Positions 1 to 5,068 of a stretch of DNA of 5,068 nt are shown piece after piece; position 1 is the first letter of the stretch, and every line of letters begins with the position of its first letter. Source of the stretch: an uncultured Clostridia bacterium (lineage in GTDB: Bacteria > Bacillota > Clostridia > UBA1381). The notes under the pieces were generated by a model. The model saw only the letters and a program-made list of their open reading frames with translations, made no database searches and was not told where the DNA came from. The position numbers were made by a program, and so were the translations under genes. The stretch covers positions 1-5,068 of the forward strand of contig CALXSX010000009.1 in assembly GCA_944391265.1 (NCBI GenBank), read 5' to 3'.

Positions 1-813
1 CTTGCGGATTCTACTTCGCGATGGGCTGAGGCACTTCGTGAGATGTCCGGACGACTTGAGGAAATGCCGGGCGAGGAGGGTTACCCTGCATATCTCGGAA
101 GCAGACTTGCGGGATTTTATGAGAGAGCCGGAAGAGTGATTTCCCTCGGCAGCAGCGGCAGGGAAGGTTCCCTCAGCATGATAGGTGCTGTATCGCCGCC
201 GGGCGGAGATATATCAGAGCCTGTCGCTCAGGCCACGCTCAGAATAGTAAAGGTGTTCTGGGGACTTGATGCCGATCTTGCTTACAAGAGGCATTTCCCG
301 GCAATAAACTGGCTTTCGAGTTATTCGCTTTATATTGATAACATGAGTGAATGGTATGAAGAAAACGTACATGAGGATTTTTCCGAGTGCAGGCAAAAGC
401 TTATGAGACTTCTTCATGACGAGTCAGAGCTTGAGGAGATAGTAAGGCTTGTCGGAATAGATTCGCTTGGAGCTGGCGACAGACTGAAGCTTGAAGCGGC
501 ACGCTCTATAAGAGAAGACTTCTTGCATCAGAACGCATTCCACGAAATTGACACTTACTCATCGTTTAACAAGCAGTATCTTATGATGAAGCTGATAATC
601 GCATACTATGAGCTGTGCAGTGAGGCAATAGCCAAAGGTCACGTTCTTGAGGCGCTTATCGCACTGCCCGTTAGAGAACGCATAGGAAGAATAAAGTATG
701 TGCCGGAGGACGCTGTCTCTGAAGAATACACGCAGGTTCTCGAGCAGCTTAAAAAGGAAATAAACGACAGCGAAGTAGTAAGTGCAGACAGCATTTTGAA
801 GGCGGTGAACTGA
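1..813 (+). CDS. ntpA: V/A-type ATPase catalytic subunit A, C-terminal part (partial at left edge)
   Basis: This is the catalytic nucleotide-binding subunit of a V/A-type (vacuolar/archaeal-like) H+ or Na+ ATPase. Three copies alternate with B in the cytoplasmic head. The frame is open from base 1, so the gene continues off the left edge; 270 residues are visible, and the family is about 590, so the N-terminus, bulge domain and Walker A are missing. Visible residues 2-14 (ADSTSRWAEALRE) and the following GRLEEMPGEEGYPAYL are signatures of subunit A. They are followed by YERAGRV, SPPGGD (65-70) and HFPAINWL (98-105), then the helical C-terminal domain. All match family sequence as I know it, with no truncation at the C-end. 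The TGA stop is one base before subunit B. The ATG at base 43 lies inside the conserved nucleotide-binding domain and is not the real start. Ion specificity cannot be judged because the rotor-ring gene is outside the window. Confidence 0.96.
   Translation, partial: LADSTSRWAEALREMSGRLEEMPGEEGYPAYLGSRLAGFYERAGRVISLGSSGREGSLSMIGAVSPPGGDISEPVAQATLRIVKVFWGLDADLAYKRHFPAINWLSSYSLYIDNMSEWYEENVHEDFSECRQKLMRLLHDESELEEIVRLVGIDSLGAGDRLKLEAARSIREDFLHQNAFHEIDTYSSFNKQYLMMKLIIAYYELCSEAIAKGHVLEALIALPVRERIGRIKYVPEDAVSEEYTQVLEQLKKEINDSEVVSADSILKAVN
799..808 (+). promoter_or_regulatory. Ribosome binding site for ntpB
   Basis: AAGGCGGTGA matches the extended Shine-Dalgarno AAGGAGGTGA at 9 of 10 positions. It lies inside the last codons of subunit A, 6 nt before the TTG at 815. 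It supports that TTG as the start of subunit B and suggests efficient initiation despite the weak start codon. Confidence 0.75.
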
Positions 814-814
814 T

Positions 815-2188
815 TTGAGAGAGTACAGGACGATAACCGAGGTGGCAGGCCCGCTTATGATGGTCACCGGGGTTGAAAATGTTGCGTATAACGAAATAGG
901 TGAGATTCTTCTCCAAAGCGGGGAGAAGCGTAGATGCAAGGTTCTGGAGATAGATCGTGACAGGGCGCTTGTTCAGCTGTTTGAGAGCGGAGCGGGAATA
1001 AATATGGAAAACAGCGCTGTGAGATTTCTCGGACATGGCATAGAACTTGGTGTTTCACCGGATATGCTTGGCAGAATATTCGATGGTTTCGGTAATCCGA
1101 TGGACGACGGCCCTGATATTATAGCTGATGAATATATAGACATAAACGGAACACCGATGAACCCGACTGCAAGAATGTACCCCGAAGAATTTATTCAAAC
1201 AGGTATTTCAGCTATTGACGGACTCAATACGCTTGTAAGAGGTCAAAAGCTTCCTATCTTTTCAGGAAGCGGACTCCCTCATGCAAACCTTGCGGCGCAG
1301 ATTGCCAGGCAGGCAAATGTCCCCGGCAGCAATGAAAAATTCGCAGTTGTTTTTGCTGCAGTCGGAATAACGTATGAGGAAGCAGACTTTTTCATTCAGG
1401 ACTTCAAAAGGACGGGCGCCATGGAGAGAACGGTGCTTTTTGTAAATCTTGCGAATGACCCTGCGATAGAAAGAATAGCTACGCCGAGAATGGCGCTCAC
1501 TGCGGCAGAATATCTGGCGTTTCATGAAAATATGCACGTTCTTGTAATTATAACTGATATTACAAACTATGCCGATGCTTTGCGTGAGGTTTCTGCCGCA
1601 AGAAAGGAAGTGCCCGGCAGACGCGGTTATCCGGGTTATATGTACACCGACCTTGCATCTCTTTATGAAAGAGCGGGGAGGATAAAGGACAAGAAGGGCA
1701 GTATTACGCTTATACCTATTCTAACAATGCCGGAGGATGATAAAACACACCCTATACCGGACCTTACCGGATACATCACAGAGGGGCAGATAATCCTGAG
1801 CCGTGAGCTTTACAGGAAGGGAATAATGCCGCCTATAGATGTTCTTCCGTCACTTTCAAGGCTTAAGGATAAGGGAATAGGCGCCGGAAAAACAAGAGAG
1901 GATCATGCGAATACAATGAACCAGCTTTTTGCGGTATACGCATCGGGAAAGGACGCAAAGGAGCTTATGGCGATACTTGGCGAGGGCGCGTTGTCTGAGT
2001 CGGATAAGAGGTATGCGGCTTTTGCTGAGGAATTTGAGAAGCTGTATGTATCACAGGGATACACGACAAACAGATCTATCGAAGATACTTTAAATATTGG
2101 ATGGGAACTGCTTTCAATGCTGCCCCGAGAGGAGCTTAAACGTATAGACACTAAATATATTGATAAATATTACAAGACTAAGGAGTGA
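815..2188 (+). CDS. ntpB: V/A-type ATPase subunit B
   Basis: This is the non-catalytic (regulatory) nucleotide-binding-fold subunit of the V/A-type ATPase head; it contributes to each A/B interface and completes the A3B3 ring. The 457 residues match the usual family length of about 460. The N-terminus REYRTITEVAGPLM is the family beta-barrel start, so the TTG at 815 is preferred, and the SD-like AAGGCGGTGA sits 6 nt before it. The P-loop position reads FSGSGLPH (about 149-156), the degenerate form typical of B rather than the GxxxxGKT of A. Further family blocks are EVPGRRGYPGY, YERAGRI (284-290), LTGYITEGQI and PSLSRL. By analogy with F1 alpha, Arg349 in PSLSRL should be the arginine finger reaching the catalytic site of A. 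GIGAGKTREDH follows. The gene starts 1 nt after A and is followed 6 nt later by D, consistent with one transcript. No defects were seen. Confidence 0.98.
   Translation: MREYRTITEVAGPLMMVTGVENVAYNEIGEILLQSGEKRRCKVLEIDRDRALVQLFESGAGINMENSAVRFLGHGIELGVSPDMLGRIFDGFGNPMDDGPDIIADEYIDINGTPMNPTARMYPEEFIQTGISAIDGLNTLVRGQKLPIFSGSGLPHANLAAQIARQANVPGSNEKFAVVFAAVGITYEEADFFIQDFKRTGAMERTVLFVNLANDPAIERIATPRMALTAAEYLAFHENMHVLVIITDITNYADALREVSAARKEVPGRRGYPGYMYTDLASLYERAGRIKDKKGSITLIPILTMPEDDKTHPIPDLTGYITEGQIILSRELYRKGIMPPIDVLPSLSRLKDKGIGAGKTREDHANTMNQLFAVYASGKDAKELMAILGEGALSESDKRYAAFAEEFEKLYVSQGYTTNRSIEDTLNIGWELLSMLPREELKRIDTKYIDKYYKTKE
2180..2185 (+). promoter_or_regulatory. Ribosome binding site for ntpD
   Basis: AAGGAG ends directly before the TGA stop of subunit B. 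It is 9 nt from the GTG at 2195 but only 3 nt from the GTG at 2189. The spacing therefore favours the downstream GTG as the start of subunit D. Because the site overlaps the end of ntpB, translation of the two genes may be coupled. Confidence 0.75.
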
Positions 2189-2194
2189 GTGCTT

Positions 2195-2857
2195 GTGATT
2201 TTGAACGTGAACGCAACGCGAATGGAGCTCACAAGGCTTAAAAAAGAATACAGAATAGCGCTCAGCGGTCATAAGCTGCTCAAGGATAAACGCGACGAAA
2301 TGATGCGCCAGTTCCTTATAATAGCAAAGCAGTGCAGGGAGCTTCGCTCAGAGCTCGCATCTTCACTTTCCGGAGTGGCGCAGGAGTTTGCCATTGCATC
2401 TGCGGTTATGGGAAAAAATCGGCTCAAGACAGCGCTTATGATGACTGATAAGGAAATGACGGTAGATGTTTCATATAAGAATGTTATGAGCGTTCCGATA
2501 GCTCAGTTTTCTTACGATGAGGAGAATATGCCTAAATCGTACAGCGATGATTTTACTGCTCGTGAGCTTACTGCAGGCATACAGAAGCTAAGTGACAATA
2601 AGGATAAGCTTCTCAAACTTGCCGAGCTTGAGGGAGCTGTTGCAAAGCTTGCGTCTGAGCTGGAAAAGACGAGGCGTCGTGTAAATTCGCTTGAATATGT
2701 CATGATTCCAAATTACAGAGACACAATAAAGTTCATTAAGATGAAGATTGAGGAAAATGACAGAAGCAACACTACTCGGCTTCTGAAGGTAAAGGACATG
2801 ATGATTGAGCAGAGAATCTACCAAAATAAAAAAAGCGCAGACAGTGCAAGTAAATAA
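2195..2857 (+). CDS. ntpD: V/A-type ATPase central-stalk subunit D
   Basis: Subunit D is the coiled-coil shaft that turns inside the A3B3 head and, with subunit F, couples it to the membrane rotor. The conserved N-terminal helix (LNVNATRMELTRLKKEY, then GHKLLKDKRDEMMRQF) and C-terminal helix (RRRVNSLEYVMIPNYRDT, then KMKIEENDRSN) form the antiparallel coiled coil. The less conserved middle (about residues 75-125) corresponds to the globular tip. The frame is open from a GTG at 2189, but I place the start at the second GTG (2195), giving 220 residues. AAGGAG is then 9 nt upstream instead of 3, and the protein begins MILNVN, like the short M-x-LNVNPTRMEL start known in the family. D is the last gene of the operon, as in many bacterial V-ATPase operons; the terminator follows within 10 nt. 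The C-terminal tail (QNKKSADSASK) is polar and presumably flexible. Confidence 0.96.
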   Translation: MILNVNATRMELTRLKKEYRIALSGHKLLKDKRDEMMRQFLIIAKQCRELRSELASSLSGVAQEFAIASAVMGKNRLKTALMMTDKEMTVDVSYKNVMSVPIAQFSYDEENMPKSYSDDFTARELTAGIQKLSDNKDKLLKLAELEGAVAKLASELEKTRRRVNSLEYVMIPNYRDTIKFIKMKIEENDRSNTTRLLKVKDMMIEQRIYQNKKSADSASK

Positions 2858-2864
2858 AGCAATG

Positions 2865-2901
2865 CGAAGGGCTGAGCCGTTATGGCTCAGCCCTTCGTTT
2901 T
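2865..2901 (+). terminator. Rho-independent terminator between convergent operons
   Basis: A perfect 14-bp stem (CGAAGGGCTGAGCC at 2865-2878 with its reverse complement at 2884-2897) closes a 5-nt loop (GTTAT) and is followed by TTTT, then GTCTG. It begins 8 nt after the ntpD stop and is the obvious end of the ATPase operon. It also lies 25 nt beyond the stop of the converging TraX-like gene. Read on the - strand, the stem is preceded by AAAA and followed by CATTGCTTTATTTA. That tail is only moderately T-rich, so it may work in both directions but more weakly leftward. Confidence 0.9.
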
Positions 2902-2922
2902 GTCTGCTTCTGTTATATGAAT

Positions 2923-3626
2923 TTATTTTATAATCATCTCTATTATTCCTATTATAAGAAGATGCAGGGGATAGAATATATAGAATCCATACTTTACGAA
3001 AACACGGCCGCGTCTGCCGCTGTATGAAGCGAGCAGTGGAATTGCCAGCAGGCTGAAATACTGAACTTTACCGATAGCAGCTGACAAAATCACAAGCCCG
3101 GCTGAAAAACCGGTCAGTGCGGCGTATTTTCTTTTTGAAATACTTTCAGAGGCCTCGGCAAACAGCGGCAAAATTACACCCCAGAATCCATAGTCAATCT
3201 CAACGGTATAACAAATCATGTAAACTGCAAGAAGGGTAAAAATGAGTAATAGAACTGACAGCAGGCGCTTAGATAATTTTGCGAATAAGAAATTCTTCTT
3301 TAAATATTGAACGGCGCTTAAGACTGCTATTGAAAGAGAGAATGTTATGAAGACGTTGCCGTATACCTCTCCCGAATAAATTGCGTATACGACAGCACAA
3401 ATCATACCGAGACCGAATAGTCTCGCAAAATAAAGAGCCTTGCTGTGCGTGTATTTGAAGCCTTCATAAATAAAAAAAGAGAATATGGGAAACGACAGTC
3501 TGCCGACTATCCTAAGAACTGCAAGCTCCGGAAAAAAGCCGCACCTATATGATATGTCAACATGCATACAGCGGCTATGAGCTTAAGTTTATTTCCAGTC
3601 AGCCCGGCAAGCTGTGTGTATGCCAT
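2923..3626 (-). CDS. TraX-family membrane protein, frame interrupted by an apparent -1 shift
   Basis: This is a polytopic inner-membrane protein of the TraX family. F-plasmid TraX is needed for N-acetylation of pilin; the role of chromosomal Firmicute members is not known to me. The natural start is ATG 3626-3624, with AAGGAG 11 nt upstream, encoding a family-like N-terminus (LTGNKLKLIAAVCMLTYHIG). That frame stops at 3507-3509 after 39 residues. The rest (RIVGRLSFPIFSFFIYEGF to the C-terminal FYIFYPLHLLII) is in another frame, open from an ATG at 3567. Joining the frames at T6C (3537-3531) by a -1 shift gives GAAFFPELAVLRIVGR and 234 residues, about family length. The ATG at 3567 lies inside the first membrane helix and would replace it with an unrelated MHVDISYRCG, so it is a poor start. 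About eight hydrophobic segments are visible. The distal 202 codons contain no further lesion, so the shift is recent, a sequencing error, or tolerated. It lies 32 nt after comF, probably in the same transcript. Confidence 0.82.
3531..3537 (-). other. T6C slippery heptamer / homopolymer at the frame junction of the TraX-like gene
   Basis: On the - strand the codons GCT TTT TTC CGG contain the heptamer T TTT TTC in phase with the ATG-3626 frame, the X XXY YYZ pattern that permits tandem -1 slippage. After slippage the next codon is CCG and the frame joins the rest of the TraX-like protein. One additional T (T7 instead of T6) would give the same protein with no shift. A 7-bp hairpin with one G-T pair (3511-3505 with 3500-3494, loop GGCA) lies 19 nt downstream, further than the usual 5-9 nt for a stimulator. 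An AGGTG lies only 4 nt upstream, too near to act as the usual upstream SD stimulator. Confidence 0.6.
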
Positions 3627-3637
3627 ATTCTTCAATT

Positions 3638-3643
3638 CTCCTT
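3638..3643 (-). promoter_or_regulatory. Ribosome binding site for the TraX-like gene
   Basis: On the - strand AAGGAG (3643-3638) lies 11 nt before ATG 3626, in the 32-nt gap after comF. No SD-like sequence is placed suitably before the alternative ATG at 3567. This decides the start and exposes the frame interruption in the gene. Confidence 0.75.
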
Positions 3644-3658
3644 TTTATGTACTCTTTT

Positions 3659-4390
3659 CTACATCCCCAAAAGCTCACGAAACTCCTGACTTCTTTCGGA
3701 AATACGAGCTCTTGCAAGAGTCAGTGCAACAACTTTATCAGCACCCTTGTTTTTAAGCTCACGGGCACATGCGGATATAGTGTTTCCTGTCGTGTACACA
3801 TCATCAACAATAAGAATCCTTCTTCCCTCAGCGAGGTTCGGATCCGCCTCAAATGCATTCTGAACATTTTTGAATCTGTCATACGATGTGAGATCGGTCT
3901 GCCTGCTCGTTGCTCTGACACGGCGCAAAGCTCTTTCAGTGTGCATTATACCGTACTCGATTGCAAGACTGTCCGACAGCAAAGCAGCTTGATTATACCC
4001 GCGTTCCTTTAATCTCTTTTCAGAAAGAGGAACCGGTATTATCATATTAAAATAATGAGATCCGTCAAATAATATGGAAGCCCATGTGTTGAGGTAATGT
4101 GATAATATTTTCCCGTATGCCGTGCAGTCTTTGAATTTGAAATCAATAATTATGCTGCGTATCGGATCGAGATAGTAAAACGCAGACATTGAATAATCGA
4201 GGCTGCCTCTGCCGGAAAATGTTTTCCCTACCGGAACAATCGGCAGCTTTTCATGACAGTCGCGGCAGACGCCTATGCCGTCCTCAGCATACTCAAAATA
4301 CTTGACCGGCAGCCTGACGCCGCATACTATGCAGTCAGCAAACATCTTTGGGTCAAACAGATCGATTAGCTTTGTAATAAAACTTCCCAT
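3659..4390 (-). CDS. comF: ComF/GntX-family phosphoribosyltransferase-like protein
   Basis: This is a 243-residue cytoplasmic protein of the ComF family. Members combine an N-terminal zinc-ribbon-like segment with a type I phosphoribosyltransferase fold; in competent bacteria ComF assists handling of incoming single-stranded DNA, and the enzymatic substrate is not settled. The Cys pairs C20-x2-C23 and C42-x2-C45 form the putative zinc site. The block IIPVPLSEKRLKERGYNQA (117-135) is the family signature, and ILIVDDVYTTGNT (192-204) is the PRPP-binding loop with its two acidic residues at 196-197. Length is normal and all key residues are present. ATG 4390 is the only usable start, because an in-frame stop lies shortly upstream with no other start codon between. 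It is one base after the murC stop (TGATATG) and has no clear SD, so it probably depends on translation of murC. No other competence gene is visible, so a DNA-uptake role is only a family-level assignment. Confidence 0.93.
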   Translation of the reverse strand: MGSFITKLIDLFDPKMFADCIVCGVRLPVKYFEYAEDGIGVCRDCHEKLPIVPVGKTFSGRGSLDYSMSAFYYLDPIRSIIIDFKFKDCTAYGKILSHYLNTWASILFDGSHYFNMIIPVPLSEKRLKERGYNQAALLSDSLAIEYGIMHTERALRRVRATSRQTDLTSYDRFKNVQNAFEADPNLAEGRRILIVDDVYTTGNTISACARELKNKGADKVVALTLARARISERSQEFRELLGM

Positions 4391-4391
4391 A

Positions 4392-5068
4392 TCAATCGCA
4401 TATCATGGGCCCGAGCTTTGTTATTGTTCCGGCACCCATAGTAAAAATAACGTCTCCCGGCTGAGCAGTCTTTTTTATATACTCAGCAATTTTGTCAAAG
4501 CCCTTTATATATCTTACATTTTTCTTTTTTTTCGATATGGCAGCTGCTAAATTTTCAGAAGTTGTGACGCCGTCGGGCAGCTCTCTTGCCGCGTAAATAT
4601 CGGTTAGAATCAAATCATCTGCATCGTCGAAAGCATTCAGAAATTCGTCCCAAAGCGCCTTTGTTCTTGTGTATGTGTGCGGCTCAAAAACGCAGCGGAT
4701 TCTTGAAAAATTCATCTTTTTAGCTGTTGAAAGAGTCGCTTTTATCTCAGTCGGATGATGCGCGTAATCGTCTATAACTACTGCACCGCCGCATATTCCT
4801 TTTTTTTCAAAGCGTCTGTGAGTCCCGTGATATGACTCTATTCCTGATTTTGCCTTGTCAATATCTGCACCGAGTATCTCACATACTGCAATTGCCGCAA
4901 GTGCATTGAGTACATTGTGCTCGCCCGGAACATTCAGCTTTACACGGCACACCGTGCGTCCGCCGCTCAGACAGTCAAACGCTGCGCAGCCGTTTTCATA
5001 TACGATGTTTCCGGCGGTATAGTCGCAGTCTTTTAATCCGTATGTTATTACTTTTGGCTCAATACCAT
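4392..5068 (-). CDS. murC: UDP-N-acetylmuramate--L-alanine ligase, central and C-terminal part (partial at right edge)
   Basis: MurC is the cytoplasmic ATP-dependent ligase that adds L-Ala, the first residue of the peptidoglycan stem peptide, to UDP-MurNAc. The frame is open from the right edge (first full codon ends at 5066) to TGA at 4394-4392. The visible 224 residues are about half of the usual 450-460, so the N-terminal Rossmann domain and ATP P-loop lie outside. The order of motifs is that of MurC: VPGEHNVLNALAA (bases 4928-4890), GTHRRFE, DDYAHHPTEI (4772-4743), EPHTYTRTKAL, LTDIYAARELP and, near the end, FTMGAGTI. RRFE with DDYAHHPTEI distinguishes MurC from MurD, E and F, and from Mpl as far as I can judge by eye. 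A GTG at 4952 is internal, since 38 upstream codons are open and family-like, so it is not the start. The gene leads directly into comF. No lesion was seen. Confidence 0.95.
   Translation of the reverse strand, partial: GIEPKVITYGLKDCDYTAGNIVYENGCAAFDCLSGGRTVCRVKLNVPGEHNVLNALAAIAVCEILGADIDKAKSGIESYHGTHRRFEKKGICGGAVVIDDYAHHPTEIKATLSTAKKMNFSRIRCVFEPHTYTRTKALWDEFLNAFDDADDLILTDIYAARELPDGVTTSENLAAAISKKKKNVRYIKGFDKIAEYIKKTAQPGDVIFTMGAGTITKLGPMICD

Noticed and set aside
43..45. ATG at 43 as the start of the first gene
   Set aside because: The 14 codons before it are open and encode the conserved ADSTSRWAEALRE block of ATPase subunit A, so the gene simply continues beyond the window.
559..1058. Overlapping open frames on the - strand across ntpA and ntpB
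   Set aside because: They are antisense shadows of highly conserved ATPase coding sequence, have low-plausibility compositions and lack initiation signals.
2923..3626. TraX resemblance as evidence for a conjugative plasmid or integrated element
   Set aside because: TraX-family proteins are common on Firmicute chromosomes, and no relaxase, type IV secretion, integrase or attachment-site sequence is visible; neighbours are housekeeping genes.
3507..3626. The 39-residue product of the ATG-3626 frame as an independent small membrane protein
   Set aside because: Its sequence is the N-terminal helix expected of TraX, and it joins the remaining protein precisely at the T6C run, so a broken or shifted single gene is the better explanation.
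3562..4012. Open frames on the + strand opposite comF (3562-3756 and 3614-4012)
   Set aside because: They lie antisense to a well-supported ComF gene, have Cys/Ser-rich compositions typical of antisense frames, resemble no known family and have no convincing SD.
4275..4550. Open frame on the + strand spanning the murC-comF junction
   Set aside because: It overlaps conserved coding sequence of both genes on the opposite strand and shows no family resemblance or SD.

Overview
The window looks like ordinary chromosomal sequence from a low-to-moderate GC Firmicute, most likely an anaerobic Clostridia/Oscillospirales-type bacterium. This is inferred from the bacterial V/A-type ATPase operon, strong AAGGAG-type ribosome binding sites, frequent ATA/CTT/AGG codons, TTG and GTG starts, and a MurC that resembles Firmicute versions. 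No phage, insertion sequence, CRISPR array, tRNA or rRNA was seen.

Layout. Bases 1-2857 (+ strand) hold the end of a V/A-type ATPase operon: the C-terminal part of catalytic subunit A (cut by the left edge), complete subunit B, and complete central-stalk subunit D, packed with 1 and 6 nt between genes. A perfect 14-bp hairpin with a short T-run (2865-2901) ends the operon. The - strand half converges on the same hairpin. Read from right to left it holds murC (UDP-N-acetylmuramate--L-alanine ligase, cut by the right edge), a ComF/GntX-type phosphoribosyltransferase one base after murC, and a TraX-family membrane protein 32 nt after comF.

How the genes fit together. A and B form the A3B3 head that hydrolyses or makes ATP, and D is the rotating shaft inside it. 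The membrane ring and stalk genes are presumably to the left. murC belongs to peptidoglycan precursor synthesis. comF and the TraX-like gene look like passengers in its transcript and share no obvious pathway with it.

The main anomaly is in the TraX-like gene. Its natural start (ATG at 3626, with a good SD) is in a different frame from the rest of the protein. The frames meet exactly at a run of six T followed by C, which is both a homopolymer prone to indels and a canonical -1 slippery heptamer (T TTT TTC). A -1 shift there restores the family-like sequence and a 234-residue protein. The window otherwise shows no sign of a new multi-gene system.
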